A DNA stretch of 64,000 bases from Desmodesmus armatus. Lineage: Eukaryota; Chlorophyta; Chlorophyceae; Sphaeropleales; Scenedesmaceae. The DNA lies in NCBI GenBank assembly GCA_007449985.2, contig VIIQ02000122.1:124001-188000 (forward strand). The letters are read 5' to 3'. Under the pieces are notes generated by a model, which made no database searches, was not told the origin of the DNA, and saw nothing but the letters and a program-made list of their open reading frames with translations. The stretch's first letter is position 1. The number at the start of each line of letters is the position of its first letter. The position numbers were made by a program, and so were the translations under genes. Shown in pieces: positions 13,101 through 24,809 of this stretch.

Positions 13101-13540
13101 TCTGTCACCTCCCGCACACGAAACCAATTGATCTGAAAACTGCCGCAACGCACACTCAACACTCACACCACCTGCCTGCCAAGACTGTAACATAGCCTGA
13201 AAACAGTCCGCTTGACGCACAAGGGCGCTAGTGTAGCCAGACCCTGAGGTGGGACGGTGCACCCTGCACCGGCCCCCCCTGCGAGGCACCTCATGACACC
13301 GCCTGGGCAGGTCGGTGAGTGACACATAGAGACCACAGTGGTCCTTGGAGGCTGACGCCTTGTAAGGCAGGACCCGGAAGGACTGCACATGACGATACAA
13401 GGAGGTGGAGGCACAGGCCAGATCAACCACACTGGCACCCACTGACTGCTCACCCATGGGATTGTTGACCCATGTGTTGACAGCACTTGAGCTGATTAGT
13501 GCCAGCCTCATCGGCCTCAGCAGACAACATGGCACCGAAC
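10190..13540 (-). mobile_element. LINE (non-LTR retrotransposon), copy 1, 5' truncated
   Basis: The element lies on the minus strand. It contains the C-terminal end of an AP-type endonuclease domain, a reverse transcriptase and a short 3' UTR. Its 3' end is placed at about 10190, because similarity to the second copy in this window stops there (the shared part ends acatactcccc on the minus strand). The 5' limit near 13540 is where endonuclease-like protein sequence ends. Most of the endonuclease domain is missing, as expected for incomplete reverse transcription. No clear target-site duplication was found by eye. Confidence 0.85.
10438..13535 (-). pseudogene. LINE ORF2: endonuclease end + reverse transcriptase, frameshifted
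   Basis: In the first frame (from 13535) the protein resembles the end of an AP-type endonuclease, with SVVDLACAS and ASKDHCGLYVSL as the conserved SDH-like block. The reading then needs a frame change near 13060-13085 to enter the RT frame (RDQPWYDADCRRLSGELDG...), which stays open to the TGA at 10438. RT motifs are clear: QYRGISVSP, QCGFRPGHGTLDA, YVVFVDFKKAFDKV, GTKQGSELSPLLFGL and the catalytic YADD. A C-terminal zinc knuckle follows (CRLC ... H....C). Upstream of the shift the RT frame meets a stop, so the two frames are not one intact ORF. The RT alone could be translated, but autonomous activity is unlikely without a full endonuclease. Confidence 0.85.
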
Positions 13541-13624
13541 CAAGCGCATTCTGCTGCGGGGTTTATCCCAAAAGGGTGCAACGCTTGATTGCGTGCTCAG
13601 TGACGCATCTGCGTTGACCGGTCG

Positions 13625-13685
13625 TGACGTCACAGCTCGGCCCGGCGCGACACCTATGACATGTTGCACACACTTCGTATATATA
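13625..13685 (+). promoter_or_regulatory. Candidate promoter: ACGT palindrome and TATA-like box
   Basis: A palindromic TGACGTCA (13625-13632), the classic core for bZIP-type factors, lies about 45 bp upstream of a TATA-like stretch TATATATA (13678-13685). The first ATG of the membrane-protein gene is at 13828. The spacing fits a core promoter with a 5' UTR of about 110 nt. The transcription start is inferred, not seen. Confidence 0.4.
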
Positions 13686-13827
13686 CTTAATGTGCATAAG
13701 TACATCCCTATCGCCATCAACATTGCTTTCACTGTCTTCGTGATAGCTAGTCTGCACTGGTTATAGCTGCTGTCGTCGTCGATTCCTTTTATTGATAGTC
13801 TGCCTTTCACAAAGCTCTATAAACAAC

Positions 13828-15254
13828 ATGATGCTGAAGAAGAGCAAGGGGTTGACATGGCCTTTCCTGGGCTTGGCCCTGGCAAGCCTGCTGGTGTATC
13901 TGGCTGGCCTCGCTGCCACACAGGTATGGCGCTGTCTCCATGCACTAACATGCAGGCTGCTGCCCACACGTGTGCTGCAGATAACTTAGCTTCTTTGGAA
14001 GAAGCAGCTAACTTAGCTTCTTCGGGAGAAGGCAAGAGCATGTACGCAGTGTAGACAGTCCCCTGACCAGATTGCCGCGCTCCTGTTTTCTGCCCCTGCA
14101 GCATAGCTGTGGCTCCATCCCCAGTTTGTCTCAGCAGGGCGGCAGTGGCATCTTCGGGCGCTCCACAGCCTTTGGTGAGTGCTACCGTATTGGTTCTTTC
14201 AAGTTGATGACTACTCGGCAACTTGCGCTCGACAGTCAAGCGTAGGCCTGCTGCTTTGCTGGTGTGGTTCTAGCCTGCGGCAGGCTGTAAGGTGATGCAT
14301 GCACCTGTAATTTACAAGCAGTGTACAGTTTGTTCTCACCTCACATTATGTCCAGACGTGTTTCTACATAAGCTATCCAGCATGGGTGAGCCGCCAACCA
14401 TTTCGCTGTTATGTGCTGGTTGGGGTGCAGCGCACTGCTCTAATGTCCGCCGACATATCTGCTCCTGCTGCCGCCCCTGTTTGCAGGTGCCTCCGACCCC
14501 CACTGCAACCGCATGTTCAGGTTCTACTGGTTCATCTTCGCCTTCGTGCTGGTGACACTCCTCGGCCTGCTGGTCTGCACAGTCCTGAAGGTTGCCTTCC
14601 ACTTCTCTCGCGCTTTCTGGGTGGGCATGGTCTCCCTGAGTGCCCTGCTGATGATGATTGCATCCGAGTTTTTCCTGGGTGGCGACAATGCCTTCGATGC
14701 TGATGGTGTGTGGCCTGACTGGCTGCACCGTCGCTGGAGGGCTGCTGCTGCTGGTGCCATCATGAGTGTCATCTCCCTCATCCTGCTGCTGCTGGCTATC
14801 GGCACTGAGTGAGTATCAACAGTCAACCAATGGCTGCTGCTGAAATCGAGTCCCCTCCTTTTCTTTTCATACAGTGGTGCAGACTTGCGCGCAAGGCTTG
14901 CGGGCAGTAGGACTCCTACTGTCGGACAGTGCATGCATAACACTGCATCAACCGCTTGCAGTCACTGGCAATTAGTACTGCGCTCCTCCTAACTGCCACC
15001 TCCTTTCCAAAGGGAGCATTGCCAACTTGGCTAGTAGCGATCACCCCAAAACCTTCATGCATGACTCTTGCAGTATCTGAGTGTGCTGTCTGTCCTGCTG
15101 CCTTTGCTGTTTGTGTTGTAGCTGGGATCGTCTTGGCCACAACACCCACAGGCACCACGATGAGAAGGCTAGCCCTGCACATGCAACCACCACCACCACC
15201 ACTGAGCATGTGGCTGTCCCTGTCGGCAATGTGCGCATGGTCAATGCCATGTAA
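13828..15254 (+). CDS. Small four-span membrane protein
   Basis: Exons 13828-13923, 14102-14174, 14487-14808 and 15122-15254 (TAA) join in phase to give 207 residues. Hydrophobic spans are visible at about residues 11-31 (WPFLGLALASLLVYLAGLA), 69-91 (FYWFIFAFVLVTLLGLLVC), 98-115 and 139-157 (GAIMSVISLILLLLAIG). A short Ser/Gly-rich loop with CGS and SDPHC cysteines lies between spans 1 and 2. The C-terminal tail is polar and His/Thr-rich and ends VPVGNVRMVNAM. The tetraspan layout is MARVEL-like, but I do not recognise a family and give no function. If the third intron is retained, translation stops at TGA 14810-14812, right at the donor. A TGTAA signal follows at 15381. Either of two adjacent ATGs (13828, 13831) could be used. 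Confidence 0.7.
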
Positions 15255-15380
15255 ATGTCCTTCCAAGTAATGATGTAGCCTGATATGAGAGCGGCACTGA
15301 CTGGCAGTGTGTCTTGGTGTTGTTGTGATCAAGCCTTGACAAGTTGTGCAGGGTGGAAGATGAGGCATCTCTTATGTGCC

Positions 15381-15385
15381 TGTAA
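15381..15385 (+). terminator. Likely poly(A) signal TGTAA
   Basis: TGTAA, the usual green-algal polyadenylation signal, lies 127 bp after the stop of the four-span membrane protein gene. Confidence 0.4.
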
Positions 15386-16336
15386 TTGTGCATGTGTGAT
15401 GACCTGTGACTGCAGCATGCACAGCAATCTGACAGTGCCAACTCTTGACACTTGATGCGCCGCACGTGAATACTATTGCATGCCATGCCACTGCTGAGGC
15501 TCAGCAGTCCGAGGTGTATAGTGTGAAAAAGTAGCAGCATCGTCGGTGTCATCACACCTCAACTGAATCGCACGTATGCCATTGTGTACCGGCTATACTA
15601 CCTAGTGATCGCACGTGGTAGTACCACTCCTGTGCAGGAGTGTTACAGACAGATGGTGGTGATGATCTGTTACAACATGTATAATGCATTGGCTGCCACT
15701 GCAGCTATGCATCCAAGGTATATTGTTGCTGCCTTCATGATGAGTATGTGATCCCGTTGTGGTGTGTTATTCTGTAAGACGGTGATCATAGCAAGAGGGT
15801 CGGCTTGATCATGGTGCCTGGTGCAAGCTGCTTACACGATCCTATGCAACAGCAGTGCAGGGTGTTGCGAGTAGTGCATTTGCTACGTAGGCTATGGTGC
15901 AGACATGCTTATGTAACAGCAGACCATACTGCCAGTAGCAGGGGCACTCATTACATGGGGAGAGGGTGCTGACACTTGCACACTTTCCTTCTGCAGTGCA
16001 CATTATCAGCAGCAGCACACAACCGTTGTGGCACAGCCACACATATGCACAGAACGTGCTGCTGCTATGGGACCTAATATCATGCAAACTCATTGCACAA
16101 CCAGTTGCTGTACATCATCACTATCCTGTTTGCCTGACAAGCCCAGCGGAACCTTCAGCAGTGCATGTACACATGTGTACACTGTTATCGCCACACACAA
16201 CAACCACCCATCCTACACATCCAGATACTTTAAGCATTATTACACCACAGCAGTACAAACTCAAATTTGCAACTCTGGATACATGCATTTGTACAGCGAC
16301 CAAACCCGCTCCTGCACGTTTGCTCCAAAGTCAAAG
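15386..16336. other. Intergenic region between convergent genes
   Basis: No coding potential recognised. It separates the membrane-protein gene (+) from the MYND array (-). A minus-strand TGTAA (plus-strand 16240-16244) lies about 95 bp past the stop of MYND copy A and is its likely poly(A) signal. Confidence 0.45.
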
Positions 16337-18994
16337 TCAAGCTGTCACGCGATCGTTGCTCTCATCTGCAGACCCTGCTGTCCCATATGCTGCTTCGACG
16401 CCTGACAGTTGTGTAGCTGCTGCAGCAGCCGCTGCAGCAGCTACAGCCAGCGCCTTGCACACAGGCTTGTGCTGAGGCCATGCGGCACGCTGACAGGCAC
16501 GTCCACAGTAGCGGGCTGTGCGGCAGCCAGCACAGATGCAGCTGCGCCCGCAAACCAGCTGAGCATCTGAGGGGCCAGACAGGTTTGAGCACGCTGGGTT
16601 GTTGCAGGCATGGGGGATGGCAAAGCAGGCCAGCACCCTGCCAGCTGCCAGCAGCTGCTCCTGAGCTGCCTGCAGCACTGCTGCCAGTGCTGCTGCACTG
16701 TGACCGTCAGCAAACGGGTCTGCAGACTGTAGATCATGCACGAGGGCAGGGAGTGCCTCTGCCGCCGCTGCCAGCTGCTGCTGCAGGTCCTGCGGCTGAT
16801 ACCCAACAGCAGTCAGCTGCTGCACTGTGCTGTCAGCTGCCAGCCACTGCACCACGTCTGCCAGGCTGGACAGCAGCTGCTGCAGGTTGTTGGCCAGGAT
16901 ATGTTGATGCACGGCCCAGTCAAAGGGTCCGTAGCTGAAAGGATCATCAGACCCCAGGCTGTGCTGGCAGTGCTGCATCAGCACAGCGCAGGCACGGCAG
17001 CAGCGGCCAAGCAGTACCAGCCATGGAAGTGCTGCTGTGCATGCACTGCTGGCGTCATCGCTGCTGCTGTGTTCAAACTGGATGCCAGATGAGACTCTGT
17101 TTATGGCAGCCTTCAACATGTCAGCGACTGCTCCCAGTACTGCTGTGGTACTGCTGTCATGCTGGTAAGAGCTGCCAGCTGAGCTGCCACTGTGCGCATC
17201 TGACAGCGATAATGCCGCTGGCGCAACGTTGTTGTTGCTGTTGCTGCTGGTGCTGGTGCTAGTGCTGGTGCTGGTGCTGCTGCCAGCAGTGGTGCTGCAC
17301 AGTTTCAACAAGCTGCACAGGAGGCCGAAAAGCTGCAGAGCTTCAGGACTGCCGGCATCACCAGCAGCAGCAACAGGCGCAACCAAGGGGCCACTGGGTG
17401 CCCAGGCTGGCAGGATCAGTACGCCTGGCTGATAGCCCTCGCAGCGCAACAGCTGGCTAACAGACCGCAGCATGCGCATGGTGCTGAGCCCCTCCATTCC
17501 AGAGGGTGCAGCAGCAGCTGCCGAGCCCGCTGCCAGGCGCAAACAATCCTGTAGCAGCTTGCAGCACTGTGCATGCTGGATAGGCAGCTGCAGGACTGCA
17601 CCCCAGCCGCGCTGGTTGAGAAGGGCAGAAGCAGAGTGCAGATGTGGCCCCGGGCCAGAGTGCTCCATCTGGGCTGCTGTGTGAACTGCTGCTGCCAACA
17701 CAGGCACAATGTGCTGGCAGGATGCGGTGATGCTGGCAATGTTGCTGTCGCAATGTGTGCTGTACCCTGCACTGGATGAAGAGCTGCCTGCCGTACCACG
17801 GGCTACCCTCAACAGCTTAGCAAGCGCAATAGCACCCAGCTGCGCGACAGCCTGGTTTGCTGACATGTACGTTCCCAAGCCCCCAGCTGCCGGCTGCATG
17901 CAGCTCTGCTCCTGCAGCGCATAGCTTGATGCATGAGATGCCACCTGGCACACACGCACAAACCTGTCCTGCAACCCCAACAGCCTGTCAGGGGACATGC
18001 AGGACAGCCACTGATAAGCGGCAGCTGCCACTGAGAGGTGCAGCGCTGCTAGCTGGGGCTGGTATATGCTGTTGCGAGTCAGAGCCTGTACCAGGTTGTC
18101 ATACAGTCCCAGCCCTGTGCCTACACTGCCATCCAGCTGCTGCCCATTGCTGCACTCAAGCGCAAGCATGGCCATCCACAGCCCCACTTCCCTGCTGCAC
18201 CCCAGCTGCTGCAGCATGCTGCTGTATGCTGCTGGCATGCTGGGAGCAAGGGCAGCAGGCAGCCACTGCTTCCCTGACGCAGTGCTGGCAGTGGGTTGCT
18301 CACCATGCTGCTGGCTATTTGATGCAACCCTGCCGCTGTTGCTGCCACTGGTGGTTGCTTTGGTGGTGTCTACAGCTGTGTCAGCAGGCAAACTTTGCGC
18401 CAGCATTGGCACCACAGCATGCATGCAGAAGCACTGCACTATCATGTCATCTTGCAGCACTGCAGAAGCAGCAGCGTCGGAACTGCTGCTGCCGCCACCA
18501 CCTGCTGCTGCCGCCACCACTGCTGCTGCCGCCACCACTGCTGCTGCCGCTGGAACCGCTTGCCTGCTGGTCAGTGCTGTTCAGTACACTGGCTGCAGTC
18601 ACTGCATGGGATGCAGCGGGTAAGATGAAGCTTAGCACAAGCCATGTTCGCCTCAGACAGGTCTCCATCCACATCTGTTGCCCTGACTGTGCCAGAGCCA
18701 TGCTCGTGTACTGAAGGCCACTCAAACACAGCTGCATGGAACACCACACACTGCTGCCCTGCTGCATGGGCTGTGAAGAAGGAGGGGTGCACCTGATTCA
18801 AGGCAAACAGGGTGTTGAGGAGGTAGAAGGTATCCTGCCACATGCTGTCTCTGACAGTGTCTTTAGGCTGATCTAAAGATGCTTGTAAGCGCTGCGCCTG
18901 GTGCCTCAACGTGTCAGGAAGCTGCTGCAAGAAGCCAGACTGCTCCAGCTGACCCCACAGCATGGCTGTCTGTCCACTGCTGCCGCTGCTACCA

Positions 18995-19025
<31 letters not shown>

Positions 19026-19692
19026 GGCTATCGGCTGCTAGCGGCGGCAGCACTTCAGCATGTGCCAGCACAACTGATGCCAGGCACGATGCTGCCTTAG
19101 GAGTGTGCATGGCCATCAGCTCGCAGCATGCTGCCAGCACCAGGCGTGGGACCTGCAGCATGACACATGCCGCGGCGGCCCTGGGTTGAACCTGCTGTCC
19201 AACAGCACAGCTACTGCAGGTAGCCACAGCATATGGGTAAGATATGCGGCAGTGCATGCCATATACATGGCACATGGGCAGCTGTGCAAGGGCAGAGCCA
19301 CCAGCGCACTTTGGATGTTGCAGATTTGCCGCAGGCATGCACGGAACTGCGCTGACAAAATGGACCTAGCGTGCACTGTCGCGTGCTGTAACAGCAATGA
19401 TTGTCCCACACCTTTTGTATACATGAAGCCAGCAGCTCACCTGTTTTTTCAGCATCTGCTTCCATGTGGTGACAGGAGACGCCAGTTCTGGTGTTAATGC
19501 ATGCGCAATAGCATCCACCCTTTTGTCCAGATGCTTGGGAAGGCTGATGCCAGGGTGAGCAGCAGCGTGCTCCTTGACTTCTGCCAGCAGCTTGAGGACG
19601 CTGTCCCACTCCTTCAAGGCTTGAGCAGTGGAGATCGTTGCAGGGGGGCGGCAGGTGAGCTGCTGCAGCAGGCTGTCGAGGTTTGACTGCAT
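16337..19692 (-). pseudogene. MYND zinc-finger paralogue A, degenerate
   Basis: Two exons are expected: exon 1 from about 19692 (or the ancestral start at 19635) to 19441, and exon 2 from 19152 to 16337. The conserved start codon of the family ([11 protein letters not shown]) is here ATC at 19635-19633, so translation would have to begin at an upstream ATG (19692). In exon 2 the frame shifts twice compared with copies B and C. Near 18735-18745 about two bases are missing relative to copy C (between QQCVV and MQLCLSGLQ). A second shift lies near 18490-18500 in a Gly/Ser-rich repeat. The C-terminal MYND finger is intact (C....[23 protein letters not shown]). The gene is probably decaying, although assembly errors could cause the shifts. 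Confidence 0.7.
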
Positions 19693-20080
19693 GGCCTCCC
19701 TGCAGCAGGTTGACAAGGAATCGAATGCATGCATGTGAACGACTGCACACAGCAGTGGCACAGGAATCCACAGTTCATGTTGCCAGGGCTGCTGCTACTG
19801 CTTCTGGGTGACTTCAGGTGCTGCATCTGTTCCTGCTGCAGTGCACTCACCTTGGACTGCCCTTGTGGGCACAATCACACCCAAGCAGGTTACAGCAAGC
19901 TACACATGCACCAGGCAGGGCAGCAGCGAACTCGTCACTGTCCACGACGGTGCGACGAGGCAGCTATTGGGGTACGGCAACCGGTGCGCTTATGCCGTTT
20001 TTGCCAGGCTGATCTAACACATATAGGAATTGCTTGCACCGTTGATTGCAGTCGGTTGTTTAGAGTCCGAGGTAACGCCA

Positions 20081-20105
20081 GGTTCAAATCACCCAACAGG
20101 CACCC
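20081..20105 (-). promoter_or_regulatory. Shared upstream element of MYND copy A
   Basis: A GGTTCAAATCACCCAACAGG block on the plus strand lies 446 bp upstream of the ancestral start of copy A (389 bp upstream of the alternative ATG). Related blocks occur at nearly the same distance upstream of copies B, C and D. Confidence 0.35.
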
Positions 20106-20557
20106 AACAGCAGCCATGCTGTCTGACAGGACCTGACGATGCTTCCCCACGTTGAGCATGGGTGTCTGATGGTTGAGCACAAGTAAGCACCACTTTGGGT
20201 TCTGTGCAAAGCAGCACACTCAGGAACTGTGCTGGCCACCCACGACGTCTTGACCAAGCAATGTGCAGACAATGTGATATTGATTTTTCAAATCGTGTGT
20301 CTCTCTCAATATCTCACAACACTACGGATTCAGAGCTGAGGCAACAGCACCGGTGCTGTTGATTAGCCACACACTCAATGCTGAATGCGCACCATGCACA
20401 AAGCTGAGCAGGCATTGCAGGACACATGTTTCAGTATTTGCCTGAGCTACCTTCATCAGACACTGCACTGATGTACCGGCTGTAGCTCTGTTCAACCACC
20501 GCAAGATGAAGCCACGTCTAACTGCAAGGCTACCACACCACAACACTCAACTTCAGC

Positions 20558-23500
20558 CTATGTCGAGCAGTGTGGAGCAGCCGTCGCTGCTGCTGCTGCA
20601 GCCAGCCTTTTGCACACTGGCTTGTGCTGATGCCATGCTGCACGCTGGCAGGCCCTCCCGCAGTAGCGGGCTGTGCGGCAGCCAGCACAGATGCAGCTGC
20701 GCCCACCCACCAGCTGAGCCTCTGAGGGGCCAGACAAGTTCCCACAGGCTGGGTTGTTGCAGGCATGCGGGATGGCAAAGCAGGCCAGCACCCTGCCAGC
20801 TGCCAGCAGCTGCTCCTGAGCTGCATGCAGCACTGCTGCCACTGCTGCTGCACTGTGACCATCAGTGGACGGGTCTGCAGCTTGCAGGTGATGCATGAGG
20901 GCAGGGAGTACCTCTGCTACAGCTGCCAGCTGCTGCTGCAGGTCCTGCGGCTGATACCCCAGAGCAGTCAGCTGCTGCACAGTGCCCTCGGCTGCCAGCC
21001 ACTGCACCACACCTGTCAGGCTGGGCTGCAGCTGCCGCACGTTGCTGGCAAGTCTCTGTTGCTGCAGGGCCCACTGATGCGGCAGTAAGCTTGCAGCGGC
21101 ACCATCAGACTGCAGACTGCCCTGGCAGGAGCATGCCAGCGCAGCACAAGCCCGGCAGCAACGGCCAAGCAGCACAAGCCACGGCAGTGCTGCTGTGCAT
21201 GCACTGCTGCTGCCACTGCTGCTTCCAATGAGGGCACCAGTTGAGACACTTCCCAAGGCAACCTTCAACATGACAGAGACTGCTTCCAACACTGCTGTAT
21301 TGACACCATCCTCTGGTTGGTCTGTCACAATGCTGCCAGCTGGTGTGTTGGTGCTGCTGCTGCTGCTGCTGCTGCAAAGCCTTGAACCATCTTTCAGCAA
21401 GCTGCACAGCAAGCCAAACAGCCGCAGAGCTTTGGGGCTGCTCACATCCCGGGCAGCAACTAAAGGTGCAACCAGAAGGCCACACGCGACCGGGAAGGTC
21501 TCAGCTGGACCTTCTGAACCACTCAACAGCCAAGTAACAAACTGTAACGTGCTGCTGGTGGACCAGTCCATGCTTCTGGTGGGTGTTACTGCTGCCGCTG
21601 CTGCCTGCATTCGCACACAGTCCTGCAGCAGCTTGCAGCACTGGGAGTGCGGCACCGGCAGATTTGCAGCAGCAACAGAACCAGCAGCACACATATGTAG
21701 CTTGAGCGCTGTCTTGGATGCACCTGCCAACACTGTCATAACATGCTGGCATGACTGTAACTTACAGTTTTTGAGCAGCAGGTCGGCACTGCTGCTGGTG
21801 CTGCTGCCGCCAACACACGTGCTGGAGACCCCGCTGTCGTGCAAGCTGCGGCATACTTGCAACAGCTTTTTGAGCACATCAACACTCAGCTGCGCCACAG
21901 CTTGGTTTGCCGACATGAATAGCTTCATGCGCCCTGCTGCCTTCCTGGAGGGCTGCTGACTAAACAGCAGCTGCCCAAAGTTGCTTGCACGATCGACCAC
22001 CTGGCACACACCGCTGCGCATGCATCCCTCTTGCAGCCCCTGCAGCCGGCCACTGGGGAGGCTAGACAGCCACTGCAGGATAGCGGCCGCTGCTGACAAC
22101 TGCAGGGCTGCTAGCTGAGTTGGATAGACGCTGTTGTCAGCCAGCCCGTGTAGGAGCCTGTCATAAAGCTCTAGCCCTCCTGCTACAATGCCTTCCAGCC
22201 AAGTCAATTTCTCAACTTGGATAGTCTCGTGATGAGACAGCTGGCCCGGCCCATTCTCCTTCTCCCATCCTGTCAGCTGGCCCCGCTCAATCCGTTTCTC
22301 CCATCCTGAGGTCAGTATCGCTGCCATCCACAGCCCCACCTCCCTGCTGCACCCCAGCTGCTCCAGCATGCTGCTGTATGCTGAGGGCATGCTGGGGGCA
22401 AGGGCAACAGGCAGCCACTGCTCCCCTGGCATGCTGCCTGCAGCAGGCTGCCTGCAACTGTGGCTGCTGCTTCCCACCCCACTCTTGCTGCTGTTACTGC
22501 TGCCAGTACTGCTGCTGGGTGTCGCACTGTGCAAGTATTGCGCCACCACGGTCACCGCACCATTCATGCAGACCCACAGCAGTATGTGCTCATCTTGCAG
22601 GACTGCTGCATCGTGATGACCGCTGCCGCTGCTATAGCTGCCGCCGCCGCCGCTGCTGCTGCTGCTTGGGCCAATGAAACGCTGACGATGCAGGGCTTTC
22701 AGCAGAATGTCGACATTGATTGCGACGGAGCCTGCCCAGTCCCAAGCACAGCAGAGGCAGCGCTCCATCCATTCCTGCCGCCCTGACTGAGCCAGCTCCT
22801 TACTAACGTACTGCAGGCTGGCCAAGGCAAGCTGCAGTGTGGGTCCTATACACTGCTTCCCTGCCGCATGGTCTGTGAGGAAGGATGGGTGCAGCTGCTG
22901 CAAGCTGCGCACGAGCTGGAAACAGTTGATGGTGTGCTGAGATAAGTCCGCTCCGGTGATGGCTGTGACTGTGGTCATGCGCAAGGCTTGGCGCCTGAGT
23001 GTGTCTGGAAGCTGCTGTAAGATCCCAGACTGCTCGAGCTGCTGCCACAGCATGACAGTCTGCCCGCTGCTGCTGCTGCTGCTGCTGCCGGTGTGGCCAA
23101 TGAGAGGCGGAAGCGCTGCAGCGGCATTTGACAGCATCTGTGCTGCCATGCACTGCGCCGCCATGGCTGCTGCATGTGTGGGCGATGCCATCAGCTCACA
23201 ACATGCAGCCAGCACCGAGTGCGGCACCTGCAACATCCGATATGGCACATGCGGAACGGAAGCAGTCAGCACAGGACTATGGTGACATTGCGCTGCTTGA
23301 GGAACTGGAGGCTGCATTGCAATCAGTTACAGTCGTCACCTTATGAGGCTGTACATGCAGGACAAACAAGGCAGACGTAAGATACGAATGTGCAGGTTGG
23401 AGCATGGTCTGCCGGACTAAAGTCCAGTCTGCTAGCCCAGCAGTGCACCATTTCATGGGATGCACACGTGTGCTCACTTTCTTCTTCAACAGCTGCTTCC

Positions 23501-23678
23501 ATGTGACAACAGGAGACGCCAGCTCTTTCGACAATGCCTTGCTGCTGCTGCTCAGTCTGTCCGCAAGGTTGTCAGGCAGTGGACTAGCAGCGGGGTTTGC
23601 AGCAGCATGTGCTTTGACCTCAACCAGCAACTTGACAACAGTGCCCCATTCCTTCAGGGCCTGAGCGGTGCTGAGCAT
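20558..23678 (-). CDS. MYND zinc-finger protein, paralogue B
   Basis: Exon 1 is 23678-23478 (67 codons, start [11 protein letters not shown], end TWKQLLKKK before gtgagc). Exon 2 is 23227-20558, beginning [13 protein letters not shown] and ending with TAG. The join is phase 0 and gives 956 residues. The N-terminal 880 or so residues are mostly helical-looking, Ala/Leu/Gln-rich with Ser runs encoded by CTG/CAG repeats, and match no domain I know. The last 70 residues hold a MYND zinc finger ([28 protein letters not shown]), a fold usually used for protein-protein contacts. A short tandem repeat ([22 protein letters not shown]) near 22237-22310 is unique to this copy. This copy looks intact. 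Its role is unknown. Confidence 0.8.
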
Positions 23679-24072
23679 TGTCAAGGAAGGCAGGTGCCCT
23701 GCAACACAATTTACAGGGTAGTGGAGAAACAGCGTAGTGGGTGGGCGGTCATGCTGAGAGGCTGCCAGTGCTGTTGTCAGCTGCTGCTGCTGTTCGTCTG
23801 CATGCTTCAGCAGCGGTGCACTTACCCTTGGAAAACTTAAACAACACAGAATTAGACACCCTGGAGGGTTTCAGCAGCTGGGCTGTGCGCAGGAGCTCCT
23901 CGAGGCTGACAGGTGTCCAAGCAGTAGCATAGGAAACCCAAAGTCCAATGTCTGAAGCGCAGTAAAACGTGCTGACGAGCTCGGTTGTGTGATTTAAACT
24001 GTGTTGATTTTCTCTAATTCAACTCCAGCTCGCACTGTTCTTTTTAGTCATTCTGGTCGTTGACGTAAGGCC

Positions 24073-24097
24073 GGTTCGGCTTGCCGAGGCGCCAACA
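24073..24097 (-). promoter_or_regulatory. Shared upstream element of MYND copy B
   Basis: GGTTCGGCTTGCCGAGGCG followed by CCAACATG on the plus strand, 395 bp upstream of the copy B start. It resembles the blocks upstream of the other copies (GGTTC ... CCAACA). Confidence 0.35.
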
Positions 24098-24492
24098 TGA
24101 ATGGCAGGACGATCGGGCGCATACCCAGCCTCTCTCCCGATAAATCTGACAATTCACAAACGAATTTTCATTTCAAGATCGTTTTTTAGAACTGGGGTCC
24201 CACTGGGGTCCCCCTGCCCACCCCTTGTTGGCTGTGCAGTTCTGCAGGTGGTGGCAGCGACCACACCCAACCACAACACCCACCCTTCGAGACACATGTG
24301 CGTGCTACGCACCCTGATTTTGGAACTGTCTACTGTATGCAGGCTGAGTTGAGTGGTATGTGCATGTGGATGGATTCTCCCAGCGCTTGAATGGATAGAA
24401 ATGAAGAGGTAGAAAAGCCTTAGGAGCTTCATGCCTACAGGCTCCTACGGCTGCGAGCAAGGGCCAATGCTAGCACTGTGTACTAACTAAAA

Positions 24493-24576
24493 GGCTCATC
24501 CAGGCTGCATGCCAGGTTCCGATGCCCCAAACCTGATCCCTGGGCATCCCAGTCTTTAGACTGAGCTACGAGCCAG
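24493..24576 (-). ncRNA. tRNA-like or SINE-like pol III sequence
   Basis: On the minus strand it starts GGCTCGTAGCTCAGTC, which closely matches a tRNA 5' end with box A. Its end, ATGAGCC, can pair with the beginning and is followed directly by TTTT, a pol III stop. The D-stem and a canonical T-loop box B are poor, so a functional tRNA is unlikely. A decayed tRNA or a tRNA-derived SINE fits better. Confidence 0.3.
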
Positions 24577-24737
24577 ATGCACTGAGGCTGTGCACAGGGT
24601 CGCCCAAGTCAAGCCTGCCAAGCAGTGGCATGCCAAACGGCCACAGTGTGTGCTCACGATGCACGGCCTGCTTAGCACCTTGGTACGCTCTCCGTACTGC
24701 GGGCTGCATGATACGATGAGTGCCCAGAAAGTGACGC

Positions 24738-24809
24738 GCTGCTCTGCATTGGCAAAGCAGAGCAGCACGCCACCGTCCGTCCTACGGCTGCAGTACAGCC
24801 GTAGGACGG
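24738..24809. repeat. Two adjacent perfect hairpins
   Basis: Arms 24738-24747 and 24757-24766 (gctgctctgc / gcagagcagc) form a 10-bp stem. Arms 24777-24790 and 24796-24809 (ccgtcctacggctg / cagccgtaggacgg) form a perfect 14-bp stem with a 5-nt loop. They lie between MYND copies B and C, outside any recognised exon. Confidence 0.75.

Noticed and set aside
12549..13535. A long minus-strand frame taken as a separate protein
   Set aside because: Only its first half (endonuclease end) is LINE-like. The rest overlaps the RT frame after the frameshift and is a shadow.
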